From Lachancea kluyveri NRRL Y-12651 (Eukaryota; Ascomycota; Saccharomycetes; Saccharomycetales; Saccharomycetaceae), in assembly GCA_000149225.2 (NCBI GenBank), contig CM000694.1, forward strand, positions 1,985,623 to 2,049,622: DNA of 64,000 bases, read 5' to 3'. Made by a program: the position numbers and the translations under genes. The notes beneath the pieces were generated by a model that did no database searches, was not told where the DNA came from, and saw only the letters and a list, made by a program, of their open reading frames with translations. Below are positions 48,858-58,813 of the stretch, one piece after another (position 1 is the first letter of the stretch; every line of letters begins with the position of its first letter).

Positions 48858-49574
48858 TTATTGCTTATTCTCTGCTAGATAGCTGATCATCAAATCCTTA
48901 TTTTTCCAGTATTGCTTTTTACAGTTTTCAATGATCTCGACGATATCTTCATCTTCATTTTCGTCGTCTTTCCAAAAACCAACCATTTCATCACCGTTCT
49001 TCACGAATGAGGCAATGCTGCCTTTGTACCTCCCTGCACTTACCATATCCAAAATCTCGATCCCTGCGTTTGTCAACGCGAGCGTGATGCCGTTAATGCA
49101 GGTAGGAATGACACTAGCGATATCTGTTTCTTGATTATCGGTGCTGGAATGCTGAATCAAGTTCAAGAAAATATCAATACCGGATTTAGGATAACGTTCT
49201 AAGTTGACCACTGCATTGAAGATATTGGTCAAGAAATTGCAAACCTCTTTAATCTCACCGGTTGTAAACTTCTCCAGAGTAACTTCCTTGAATTGAATAG
49301 TTAGCGATGCCCTTGAGGTAAACGAGCCACGGATGGGCCGTGGACCATAGACAGAAGTAATGAGTAATGCATGATATTGCGTTTTGTTTTCATCTGTTAC
49401 TTCCAAATACGAAGAGCCGTTGGAGTTTGAGATTAAACCGCTCTCTATGAATAAAGATTCTTTGTCTGGTGTAGTTGATTCTTCTTTTGAAGTAGTTTCC
49501 ATCGTAGAGGAGCTAAACTGTATAGGTTTGGCATTTCCGGGACCTAGTAGTCTTCTCCTATCTTGAACGTTCAT
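48858..49574 (-). CDS. MTR3: Exosome core subunit Mtr3 (RNase PH-like)
   Basis: 238 residues from MNVQDRRRLLGP, matching the S. cerevisiae start (250 residues); the longer open frame upstream is rejected. The RNase PH fold is recognised by the conserved TSVYGPRPIRGSFTSRASL, LERYPKSGIDIF and IPTCINGITLALTNAGIEI. Like other eukaryotic core subunits it is likely to lack phosphorolytic activity. It is part of the six-subunit ring of the nuclear and cytoplasmic exosome. Confidence 0.94.
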   Translation of the reverse strand: MNVQDRRRLLGPGNAKPIQFSSSTMETTSKEESTTPDKESLFIESGLISNSNGSSYLEVTDENKTQYHALLITSVYGPRPIRGSFTSRASLTIQFKEVTLEKFTTGEIKEVCNFLTNIFNAVVNLERYPKSGIDIFLNLIQHSSTDNQETDIASVIPTCINGITLALTNAGIEILDMVSAGRYKGSIASFVKNGDEMVGFWKDDENEDEDIVEIIENCKKQYWKNKDLMISYLAENKQ

Positions 49575-49822
49575 CGTAAAAATAATCCCTGGGGTGCTGG
49601 TGAACAACGTTGTATACACTGAAAGGACGTTGGTCTTCTCTATCTTCACATGAGTATTAGTTCTTGGAAAAAACTTCAACGTTTCGTGGTCTATGATCTT
49701 ATACGGCTGAAGGGTTCGGTTTGTTGCTGAGGTATCTGTTGTTTCAAACAGGAAACGATGCAAATTCTTGATACGTTTATTACATCAAAACATTATATAT
49801 TGGTTCATAAATACGGTCTATT

Positions 49823-51475
49823 TTAGTAATCCTCTGCAGGCGGGGGGTCACTTTCCAATTGCCGTAGCCTCATCTGTTCTAATTCATTCTTATCTTCGAT
49901 GGGAATGTACTCTGCATTGGGTGTGTAGCGAGGAACAGGCGGGACCATTACGTTGTCATAATCGAGTACGGGTTCTGAGGGATAGAGCACATTTTCCATT
50001 TTCTGGATGTTGTGTTTGGTGTTTAGTTGCCCCCCGTACGAATTTAAGAGTTGATCGTATATCTCTGGTAGCGGTGAACTGTTTCCCTCCTGGGCATTCT
50101 CTTCTTCCTTATCAAGGTCTTCATCTTTTTGAAGCCTGTTTGTACCAATGACTACTTCGATAGACATACCTGTAACATTCCTCAACCTTTTCAGCTTATC
50201 AACATTAACCAAGTCCTGAAAGAATATCGACGATTCATCATCATCGTTGATTTCACCATTGTTGCTGCCCCTGAGCCTTCTTTGTAGCATTGAAAATTTT
50301 CCTTCGGCACTTGTCTTGGAGTAAGACGAATCGTTTGTATTTCCTCCGCCCAAGATTCTGTTAGATTCGGTGTAAACGATATTCTTCCTTGAGAGGTTCA
50401 CCAAAACCTCCACGTAGTACTGGAACGTGAAGTATTTGCTTGGTAACGTGAGTGTAGGAAATGCGTCTAGTGGGACTTTTAAATAAACTGTTATGGAACA
50501 TTCATGTGTTTCAAAATCTAGGTACAGGGGAGCCACTGTTTGACAAATGTCTTTCCTAAAGGTTTCGATGATATCCTTAGTACCATCACCAACACGGCAT
50601 ATCCTCACTAATGTGGCAATAAGGCCAGCTGGATGAGCGTACTCTTTGTAGTGCTGCATGTTGATCTTTATGGGAATTTTTTCGCCTATGACAAACCCAG
50701 ACTCAGGAAGATCGACTGATATTGACACGGTTTTGAAAGAGGAGTTCGTTGTTAAGGAAGAGTTCGAACCCGTAGAGTTATTGGTTTTCTTGGTCAAGCT
50801 CGAACTTGTATCCTGCTCACTCAAATTGACCCTGGAATGTTTCAGCGATAAAGGAGATTGCAACACCACAGATTTGGTGTTTGGTTTCGGAAGTGTGCCG
50901 ACGTCTACGGGTACTAGAATGGAAAATTTCTTCTGGCATTTTGCTATTTCTTCGTCTGCAGCAGTGCCAATATGACCCAACGAACATTCGACATGGTACG
51001 ATATCGACCCCCGTTCGAATTTTATTGACGTGTAAACTTTCGAGCTGGGTATTTTCATTCTAAAGGGGAACCTGTGTTCACCTTTTGTTAAACCATTAAC
51101 AACCTGTTGTTCCTGATCATTGTCTTCCCCCCCGTATATGAAAGTGTGTTTATCAAACAGTTTTTCGGATATCTTTGTCCTCGAAGTGGCACCCGTGCCC
51201 GTCTTCACTCGAACTTCTCCTATTAGTGACAACTTGATAGCGATATTAGTCATGTCTTTCTTTAAAATTAATACTGACTCACCAGTAATATACTCATTCG
51301 GTTTCCAAACTTTGTGTGGCTCATCCATGTCGAGATAAAACTCCTGAATGTCGTTAGGTGATGATAGCCGAAATCTCGCATTAGAATTATTCGAAACCAA
51401 CGACGAGTTAGACGTTACAGTACATGGATTATCGGTCGGAGATCTCGCCTTTTTGAATTTTCCTAGAAACCCCAT
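49823..51475 (-). CDS. RIM8: Arrestin-related Rim8 (PalF)
   Basis: 550 residues from MGFLGKFKKA (about 542 in S. cerevisiae); the frame extends 74 codons further upstream without family similarity. Arrestin-N: EFYLDMDEPHKVWKPNEYI through TKGEHRFPFRMKIPSSK (about residues 30-170). Arrestin-C: GFVIGEKIPIKINMQHYKEY through VYTESNRILGG (about 260-385). The tail is acidic and ends ESDPPPAEDY. Rim8 links the pH sensor Rim21 to ubiquitin and ESCRT in the Rim101 alkaline pathway. Location in the YGL040-049 series (RIM8 = YGL045W) supports this over other arrestin-like proteins. VPS20, which the same pathway uses, is 7 kb away. Confidence 0.9.
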   Translation of the reverse strand: MGFLGKFKKARSPTDNPCTVTSNSSLVSNNSNARFRLSSPNDIQEFYLDMDEPHKVWKPNEYITGESVLILKKDMTNIAIKLSLIGEVRVKTGTGATSRTKISEKLFDKHTFIYGGEDNDQEQQVVNGLTKGEHRFPFRMKIPSSKVYTSIKFERGSISYHVECSLGHIGTAADEEIAKCQKKFSILVPVDVGTLPKPNTKSVVLQSPLSLKHSRVNLSEQDTSSSLTKKTNNSTGSNSSLTTNSSFKTVSISVDLPESGFVIGEKIPIKINMQHYKEYAHPAGLIATLVRICRVGDGTKDIIETFRKDICQTVAPLYLDFETHECSITVYLKVPLDAFPTLTLPSKYFTFQYYVEVLVNLSRKNIVYTESNRILGGGNTNDSSYSKTSAEGKFSMLQRRLRGSNNGEINDDDESSIFFQDLVNVDKLKRLRNVTGMSIEVVIGTNRLQKDEDLDKEEENAQEGNSSPLPEIYDQLLNSYGGQLNTKHNIQKMENVLYPSEPVLDYDNVMVPPVPRYTPNAEYIPIEDKNELEQMRLRQLESDPPPAEDY

Positions 51476-51928
51476 ATCCCTCAAACTTTTTCTTGGTTTT
51501 ATTTCTAAGTATTTCACTAAAAACCGGGATCTTTGTATCAAATGCTGCTTCAAGACACGAACGAAAAAAAAAAAAGACGCTGAAATTTTTAGTTCAAAAT
51601 AGCTAAGTATATCCTCCAGGGACCTATTCAGCAGTCTTATAACAAAGTTCTGATTGTTTCCGTACGCGCCAAGGAAGTAATCGTCACTTTCTCGCAAATA
51701 ATTGCACCTCTAAGAAAAGTGGGCTTTTATAAACTCCTGCCGAAGAATCATGAGAAAAATATCTTGGCATACTATGTATCTTCCGACGAAAATCGGCACG
51801 TGATAGATATTCTAATTTATTTCCAATAGTCTATTGATATTATGGACACTTACTAATATACACAAATTGGTTAACAGATATAGAGTAATAAGTACAATGA
51901 AGCAGAAAGATTTTTTTTCTACATGAGC
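51476..51928. other. Intergenic between RIM8 and NSR1
   Basis: 453 bp: RIM8 upstream region with an unused in-frame extension, then the NSR1 3' flank. A CACGTG E-box lies at about 51,799. No gene seen. Confidence 0.4.
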
Positions 51929-53066
51929 TTAGTCGAACGTCTTCTTTTGACCTTGGAAAGAAGCGGTTTGTCTTGCCCTGCCTAATGGAGCAGTGTTGGA
52001 GCCAGAACCAGATGGTTTGAAACCACCACGGTTACCGAAACCACCACGGGAGCCACCACGAGAACCACCACGGGAACCACCACGGTTGCCACCACGGTCG
52101 CCGAAACCACCACGAGAACCACCGTTGTTGTTTTGTCTTGGAATAGAGTAGTCTAGTCTAACTGGTCTGTTGTCGATGTACTCGCCTTGCAAAGCTTCAA
52201 AGGCCTTCTTGGCATCATCAATAGAACCATACTGAACGTAACCAAAACCCTTTGGTTGTTCGGTTTCTGGGTGAGTTGGGATACGGACTGAAATGACTTC
52301 ACCGTGTTGGCTGAAAATTTCAAACAAGTTGTCTCTGTCAGCGTTGAATGACAAGTTACCTAAGAACAAGGTGTCAGATGGTTGGGATGGGACATCACCG
52401 AATTTCTTTGCACGATCGTCTCTTGGGGCAGCAGCAGGCTTGGAAGTGGACATGTCACAGTTGATTGGTCTACCATCGATTTCTTTGCCATGCATCTCCT
52501 TTACGGCCTTTTCAGCATAGTGCTTGTCTTCGAAGTCGACATAACCGTAACCACGAGATCTGTCAGAACCTCTTTCGTAAATGACTCTAGCAGAAACAAC
52601 ACCACCGATGTGGTCAAACTCGGTCTTCAACCATTCGTCGTCAATACTCCAGGACAATCTACCGACAAAGATAGTAGCTGGTTCACCGGTCAACTCTGGC
52701 TTTTGCTTTTTAGAACTGCTTTCTTCTTCTTTTTCTTCTTCTTCTTCATCGTCATCTCCAGCCTTACGTTTTTTGGATTCGGACTCGTCTTCAGAAGAGG
52801 AATCGTCAGAGGAAGAATCAGAGGAAGAGTCAGAGGAAGAGGATTCCTTGGTCTTCTTTTCTTCTTCCTTTTCTTCTTCAGAGTCGGAAGAGGAGGAAGA
52901 TTCATCTTCAGAAGAGCTAGAGTCAGAAGAAGAGGAAGAGGAAGATTCCTTCTTCTCTTCATCCTTCTTCTCTTCTTTTTCTTCTTCGGATTCAGAAGAA
53001 GATTCAGAAGAGCTAGATTCAGAATCAGAAGAATCATCAGAGGAAGATGAAGAGGATTCGCTTTCA

Positions 53067-53098
<32 letters not shown>

Positions 53099-53194
53099 AT
53101 CATCAGATGATGATGAGGAAGCAGAAACTGCTTTTTCTTCTTGCTTTTTCTTCAAGTCTTTCTTGGAAACCTTCTTGGTAGTAACTTTAGCCAT
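51929..53194 (-). CDS. NSR1: Nucleolin-like protein Nsr1
   Basis: 421 residues from MAKVTTKKVSKK (414 in S. cerevisiae). Residues about 25-165 are long Ser and Asp/Glu runs with Lys, followed by a nuclear-localisation patch. RRM1 starts at ATIFVGRLSWS (about residue 175) and RRM2 at DTLFLGNLSFNAD (about 278). A Gly/Arg RGG domain (about 365-400) and the conserved end TAPLGRARQTASF follow. Nsr1 works in nucleolar pre-rRNA processing. The low-complexity coding sequence creates large spurious frames on the other strand. Confidence 0.96.
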
Positions 53195-53281
53195 TGTGTT
53201 TGTTAACTTCTTCAGCAATTAGGCAAGAGTGGGAAGAGATGTAACAGTGTAAGCAATATAAGTACAGGTTTTGAAAGCGAT

Positions 53282-53304
53282 GCGATGAGCTGGAAAATTT
53301 TTCA
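53282..53304 (-). promoter_or_regulatory. PAC and RRPE elements of NSR1
   Basis: GCGATGAGCT (53282-53291) fits the PAC consensus bound by Dot6/Tod6, and AAAATTTTTCA (53294-53304) the RRPE bound by Stb3. The pair lies directly adjacent, about 90-110 bp upstream of NSR1, as in ribosome-biogenesis genes. An A run follows near 53,315. Confidence 0.8.
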
Positions 53305-53771
53305 GTCCTGGGAAAAAAAAAAAAAAAAAGAGAAAAAGAAAGAAAAGGAAAAAGAAACGACACGCTCCGTCTGGGTGCGAAAAAAAAGCAATTTGAATCA
53401 CGTGATATACGTAACTGGGCTGAATGGTGAAATGGTGATAACTATAAAGCTAGCCTGATTGAAAAGGATTTGATTGATCAGACATTGAGTTTTATTGACG
53501 TGTCAATTTTAAAACGCTTTTGTAGTAGTTTTTTTTTTCTATTTATTTGAATTAAGGCAGTATTGCGTTGAGGTCCTCAAAAGTGTTCTGTAGACATATC
53601 TTCAAGAATGATATCGAGTTTTAGGGAAAATTCGAACGTATGCTAGAACAGAATCTTGTTGAAGCAAAGATTATTTCTACTATCTTCTTAGCTAATGATA
53701 TATAGTACAGAGAGATAAAAAGAGAAAGGTGGACACCTTTCATCTCTGTCGGCAACAGTGTTGCAGAATAA
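53305..53771. other. Intergenic, NSR1 promoter to wall-protein gene end
   Basis: About 470 bp. A TCACGTGA palindrome lies near 53,397-53,404. No gene seen. Confidence 0.4.
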
Positions 53772-55358
53772 TCATACCTTGTTCATTATGGACAGGAACA
53801 ACTTACCGAATGGAGAACGGATATTTGCCGCACCAGCTTTGAATTGCGAAATGATCGGAGTGGTGGACAAAACTGTGGTTGTGGATAAAACAGAAGTAGC
53901 GCGAAATGAAGATTTTTCGGTACCTGTTTTGGGTTTGATTGACATTGGAGTTGTAGACGACTGTATATGAAGCGTGGTGTTGGTTGCCGACACTATGGAC
54001 GTGGTGTATGAAGAAGAAGTCGATGGGATAAAGTTCTGCGATGAATCAAACGTAGTTGGTGGATGATTGTTTTCACTACCAGGTAGAGTAACTGTAGAGT
54101 CTACCGTAAAAGTGGTATAATCGACATCAGTAGCAGTTGAACCATTGGAGAAAACTTCGCTATATAACGATGGAATCGATGTAGCGGTTGTAGTAGTAAA
54201 ATGACTTGGTGAAAGCACATTTTCTACAGTGGACGTCTCCGGAATGAAAGATGATAGTGGTTCAGTGTGAGGTAAAGTGGTAGTGTTAAAAACTGGCACA
54301 GAAGAGACGGATGAATCAGTCAAAGCGCTGGTAGAATAGATTTTTCCCTCAGTGGAAGTCAGAGACCTGGAGAAGGATGTTTCTATGGGATGTGTGTTTA
54401 CAGTTATGGAACTGGTCTGTTGACTAGAAGTAGTGGTAGCCTCATTTGTCCCACTCGTAGTAGTAGTGGTATTGCTACTAATGCAGCTTGGGCAGATAGT
54501 TTCAACAGTGGTGCTTGGCCAGATAGTTTCAACAGTGGTGCTTGGCCCACGTTTTGTAGTAGAATGTAATGTTTCTGTTTTCTTAGACTCAGTAACATCT
54601 TCAGATATAACAACGGTAGTAGCTTTCTCGGATGTACATGTCTCATGCTTTTCGAAGGCAGAAGAGATTTCAAAGCTACTTGTAGATTCTTTATAGGGTA
54701 TACTAATAGAATCACCGGTACTTGCAGAAGTTTCTTTGGTAGTGATTGTGGACTTAAACGGTGTAGTAGTACTACACTCTTCTGACAAAGTGGTAGTGTG
54801 CTCTTCTGGCAGAGTGGTGGTACTGCACTCTTCTGGGGTAACAGTAGTTATAAGCTCCTCTGGAACAGTAGTACCAAGAGTTTTAGTACTAAATGTTGAT
54901 GCTTTGGGAGTTGTAAAAGGGGTGGTTTCAGAGCTAATAGTAGGCTCACTTGGGCTGGCGCAAGTAGTTGAAAACTCTATGTTTTCACTCAAACTACTAC
55001 TCTCAGTACCTGTAGTATCCTTGGTACAACCCGGACAGACGATTTCAGTAGTGGTACTCTCTTTTAATTCCGTGGTTGTAGAAGAAACGGGGCCAGAGGT
55101 TTCAGGTGCACTCGATTTGGTGCTGGTAGTCTCTTTTGTCACCTCAAAACTACTTGTTACACAAGTGGGACAAACATAAGAAGTTTGGATGTCAGTAAAA
55201 GTGACATGAGTAGTGTCCAATGTGCCTGTGCTAGTCTTAGTAACACAGGCCTGGCAAACATATGAGGTGGAGACTACAGTGGATGTCAGGTAGGTGGTGC
55301 TCAATGCATATGCATTGGCAACACCTAGAAGGATCAACATGATATTCTTATAGTGCAT
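53772..55358 (-). CDS. Secreted Ser/Thr-rich probable cell-wall protein with C-x-x-C motifs
   Basis: 528 residues from MHYKNIMLILLGVANAYA, which is a good signal peptide; the frame is open 37 codons further upstream but those residues are charged. The mature protein is about half Ser and Thr. Four C-x-x-C motifs occur in similar settings: SYVCQACVT and SYVCPTCVT near the N-terminus, IVCPGCT and ICPSCIS further on. Imperfect repeats (TTVETI, EECSTTT) fill the middle. The C-terminus (KAGAANIRSPFGKLFLSIMNKV, shown in part) is only weakly hydrophobic and charged, so a GPI anchor is doubtful. Not recognised as a specific yeast gene; an adhesin or mannoprotein is likely. Confidence 0.8.
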   Translation of the reverse strand: MHYKNIMLILLGVANAYALSTTYLTSTVVSTSYVCQACVTKTSTGTLDTTHVTFTDIQTSYVCPTCVTSSFEVTKETTSTKSSAPETSGPVSSTTTELKESTTTEIVCPGCTKDTTGTESSSLSENIEFSTTCASPSEPTISSETTPFTTPKASTFSTKTLGTTVPEELITTVTPEECSTTTLPEEHTTTLSEECSTTTPFKSTITTKETSASTGDSISIPYKESTSSFEISSAFEKHETCTSEKATTVVISEDVTESKKTETLHSTTKRGPSTTVETIWPSTTVETICPSCISSNTTTTTSGTNEATTTSSQQTSSITVNTHPIETSFSRSLTSTEGKIYSTSALTDSSVSSVPVFNTTTLPHTEPLSSFIPETSTVENVLSPSHFTTTTATSIPSLYSEVFSNGSTATDVDYTTFTVDSTVTLPGSENNHPPTTFDSSQNFIPSTSSSYTTSIVSATNTTLHIQSSTTPMSIKPKTGTEKSSFRATSVLSTTTVLSTTPIISQFKAGAANIRSPFGKLFLSIMNKV

Positions 55359-57032
55359 AACGACCGGTCTTCTGATTGTTTTCAGTGGGTTGAATCTTTT
55401 ATTTGAGCCAAGGGCATAAATCTTGTACTTCTTGAGAAGCCTCTCGCAGGACTTATATATGTATATCAACGTTGGCCCTCATTTGAAGAAGGTTTGAAAT
55501 CAAAGCAATATCGATACAGTTTGAAACACCTTACATCTTACATACAACCCATGTGCGGTGAAGGAAACACGATTTCCACACAACTTGAGCTGTTGAAATC
55601 ATGTAGTTGTGTACCTGCGGGTTTTTCTTTTGTGTATTTCTCGAATTTTTGCACAATTGATGTTGTTTCCGGAAAAGGCACATCACACTGTGTATTCCAG
55701 AAACGGTAATTACACAGATGTATCAGTTGGCATTTGATTTACAGCCAATACGAGATACAGAAACATGATTCGATCAACGGTCCAAACATGGCATACAATT
55801 GCCTAATACGGATGGAACATAGAGGAATCGAGGACGAACTAGTGCCTCAAAAAAAAAAAAAAAAAAAATAAAGAAAACAATGTTTCCTGCAGATCTAACA
55901 GTCCAATCGATAACTTGGCAACTCTATCAATATCAGAAAGTTTAGGAGTTTCAAGCTCTAAGCTTTTGAGGCAATCATAATTTGGAAAGAGCTTGTACTA
56001 AAAAAATGGTGTATCCAGTCTTGTGGGAAATCTAGAACCAGAAAGTAAACCCACTCGAGGCGTTTTTTTTTTTTTGGGAATCTGGTACCTATCGACTGTT
56101 GTTGTAGACTCGTGCTTCCAATGTTTCGCTAAGAAACGCATGTGTGAATTTCCAGTCACACGCCTGGCTCATAAATAATGCGCACATAACATAGCTGATG
56201 GAACACGGGTATCTGCTAAGAGAGAAACCGGTAAATGTCCATTAAAACGGACATTTACAGTGTGGTCTTTCCGCCTCATACGCTCGCAAAAACGAATCAG
56301 GTATTCGATGCTAGACTCTTGTGGAGATGTAGTTTCTCTTGTGAGAAATTTAAAGGCATGTTTCTAGCCCATATTGTCTAATCACCGTCATTTTTTTAAT
56401 GTGGTAAGCGGTCTCGATATCCGAAACGTTGCACTGCGCAAAACGGTCCTGTGACCAACTGTACTATGAAGAAGTACTACAAATTCTAAAACGATATTTG
56501 AGTAGATGCTCCATTAGACAGGAGGGGAATCTAAGAAGAAAAGCAGATATCTTGTATAAGTCGGTTTATAAAAGCAGCGAGATAAAACGATCTCACGTAG
56601 ATATGTATACCAAAAAAGTAAATGTGTGAGTGGCATGAACTGTGTAGCGCCAACAAAAGTAGAAGCCTGAAAAATGATCCTAAAGAGAGATACTGAATAA
56701 CGTTGAGAGGGGAAGCCCAAGGACTAGAGGAACGCAATTCTCAAAAAGCGAAAGATGATTCTTGAGGAATCAAAATGACAGCCATCGCCAGCAAAGCCAA
56801 GTGTTAAAGCGGGAGTGTTAGCAGAGCGCGAAATGAAGTGTGGGATACCTTAAATGCCAGTAAGGGGAAAGTGGAAACTGAGCATATATGCTAAGAGGGG
56901 GGTGGGGAGTGAGTGAGTGAGAGAAAAGAAAAAACAATAACAAAAATGGAGGAGAAGAAAGTGAAACGTGTGTATATGAGGAGATGAGAAAGCCGGGAAA
57001 TCGATTTAATGGTCAATGAGTCCGACGGAAAC
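55359..57032. other. 1.7-kb intergenic region upstream of the wall-protein gene
   Basis: Promoter-sized interval as often found before yeast wall-protein genes. It contains an A run of about 18 bases near 55,850, a T run near 56,066, an inverted repeat at 56231-56258 and a GAGTGAGTGAGAG-type purine run near 56,900. No gene with recognisable features. Confidence 0.5.
56231..56258. repeat. Perfect 10-bp inverted repeat with 8-base loop
   Basis: GTAAATGTCC (56231-56240) and GGACATTTAC (56249-56258) are exact reverse complements separated by ATTAAAAC. It could form a hairpin or be a pair of half-sites for a dimeric factor. Confidence 0.85.
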
Positions 57033-57968
57033 TCACCTAGGTATCTGTAGCCTTTGTAACTTCTTTGAATCGTCCGGTAATCTTCCTGAAGAACGCCTCC
57101 TTCTGGATCCACAAGCAGCATTGGTAATTTCTAAAGGCACTTTTCTTGGCAGTGAGTCATGGCTCTCGACTGAAGTTTGCTGGGGCCAGATGGTGGCCAG
57201 GGGATAATTCTCGAAAAACTCATCGTTCTTAGGATTTGCGCTGAGGACAACATTGGAAGTCGAGTTGCGTTTCCTCTGAAGAGACAACGTTGGCGTGATG
57301 GTATCAATTGGGACGGCCTTGCTACAAGTGTTCGAAGCGGCACTTGAGGGCCTCCTGGAACACATTGGAGACGACGAAGCAGGAGAGTATGAGAGACTCG
57401 ACCTGGCGGAGCTAGGCCTGCGCGAGCTTGGCGACGAAGGCGAGAAACTGTCGCTACTGCCTCCACTCAATGCCACGTTCAAGTTTTTCCTCAGCTTCGT
57501 ATTTTCGTCTTTCAATTGGTGGATCTCCCTAAGTAGCCTCATCACAATAGCGTCTTGTTCCTTTTCCATTTCGTTGATGATCTCTTCTGAGGACATCCTA
57601 CGGAAGGATTGTGACGTTGGAATGCGTACCTGGGGAGGCGTTAGTTGGCGAGGAGTAGTGACAGGAGATCTGTTTTTTCTCGCACTGGTGACAACCGCTT
57701 TCTTAGTCTTTGAAACAGGAGGAACTTTGAAGCTGTCCTTTTGCAGGCCGTTAGCGCTGGCCTTCTCCTTGATCATTGGATCGTCGTATTCTTCTTCACT
57801 GTCCGTAACAACAGCAACTCCGCTAGAGAAATCCTTTGGATCGACGAGGGAATTTGAAGAGAAAGACGAGGACAAGGAAGAATTATCGCCACTTTTTTGC
57901 GAGGATTTTAAATCGAACGAAAATTCTTTCTTATATAATACGACACCTGTTGGCTGTGATTTAGACAT
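57033..57968 (-). CDS. RTS3: Rts3-like protein
   Basis: 311 residues from MSKSQPTGVVLYKKEFSF (263 in S. cerevisiae Rts3); the frame extends 19 codons upstream. Most of the protein is Ser-rich and disordered. One conserved-looking segment at about residues 135-175 (RRMSSEEIINEMEKEQDAIV, then LLREIHQLKDENTKLRKNL) forms a coiled coil. The C-terminus is basic. Rts3 has been described as a putative component of protein phosphatase 2A complexes. The identity comes mainly from position between NSR1 and eIF4G genes, as YGR161C. Confidence 0.6.
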   Translation of the reverse strand: MSKSQPTGVVLYKKEFSFDLKSSQKSGDNSSLSSSFSSNSLVDPKDFSSGVAVVTDSEEEYDDPMIKEKASANGLQKDSFKVPPVSKTKKAVVTSARKNRSPVTTPRQLTPPQVRIPTSQSFRRMSSEEIINEMEKEQDAIVMRLLREIHQLKDENTKLRKNLNVALSGGSSDSFSPSSPSSRRPSSARSSLSYSPASSSPMCSRRPSSAASNTCSKAVPIDTITPTLSLQRKRNSTSNVVLSANPKNDEFFENYPLATIWPQQTSVESHDSLPRKVPLEITNAACGSRRRRSSGRLPDDSKKLQRLQIPR

Positions 57969-58739
57969 TGAATACGGTCGGTGTTCTTGGAACTGTTGCG
58001 GTAGTTTTAGAGTTTTGTAATACAAGAGACCAAATTGTCTGCAGTCGATGGTACTCTGGTTGACAACAGATATTTGATCCTTTATATATAAATGATCTTT
58101 CTCTGTTTTTCTATTCTACACTGTTCTATTTTTTTTTTTTCTTTTGATATGCAAGGTGCTTACGAATCAACAAACCACCGTCTCTTAGAAGCAGTGGTGG
58201 GGAGTTTAGTATAAACGAATGGGTCAGGCGTTGACCTTTCTACATGTCACTATCATACGACTCGTTTGCGAAGAAAAAACTGGGCGTAGTTTGGCTCCGC
58301 CAACAAAAGGGATGAGATTGCCAGAGAGGTCTTTTACACGTGCATGAGATGAATGGTTGTTGGCCTTCTTCCCCCCACAGAACATTTTAGTCCGAAAAGT
58401 TTTGCCACAATTTAGCAAAAATGCATAGTGTCTCTGTTCTCGTAGTGCCAACCAGCCACAGTGAAATTCAGGAGCGGTGTCATGCTAAGTCATCTTTGGT
58501 CATGCTTAGACCAACAAGATACATAACAAAATGGGCCTCTATCAAACATATTTCTCGAGACTAGATTAGATTAGATAACTTCGCCTACGCTTGCTATTTA
58601 CTTAAGGTGGGGGAGCTCGAGAGGGGTGTGTGGGGGTTTCGTTTTTCGTTTTCGCTTTTTCGCCCGTTCCTTCTATGGATGTGTGCTTTTTTTATTTTGG
58701 TATTGCTTTATCCTATGCACCAACATCCTAATTTACTAT
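57969..58739. other. Intergenic, RTS3-like gene to tRNA-Val
   Basis: About 770 bp with a TATA-like run near 58,081 (TTTATATATAAA), a T run near 58,125 and G-rich sequence near 58,610. No LTR remnant seen upstream of the tRNA. Confidence 0.45.
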
Positions 58740-58813
58740 GGTTTCGTGGTCTAGTCGGTTATGGCATCTGCTTAACACGCAGAACGTCCCCAGTTCGATC
58801 CTGGGCGAAATCA
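58740..58813 (+). tRNA. tRNA-Val(AAC)
   Basis: 74 nt, GGTTTCGTGGTCTAGTCGG (A box), anticodon AAC in TGCTTAACACGCA, B box AGTTCGATCCT, acceptor GGTTTCG/CGAAATC plus A. No intron. A T7 run follows closely (about 58,822) as terminator. Confidence 0.96.

Noticed and set aside
52382-53222. Long plus-strand Phe-, Arg- or Ser-rich frames opposite NSR1
   Set aside because: Products of the low-complexity Ser/Glu/Lys codons of NSR1 read on the other strand.
54404-55179. Frames opposite and within the Ser/Thr-rich wall-protein gene
   Set aside because: Shadow frames from repetitive ACT/TCT codons; no independent features.
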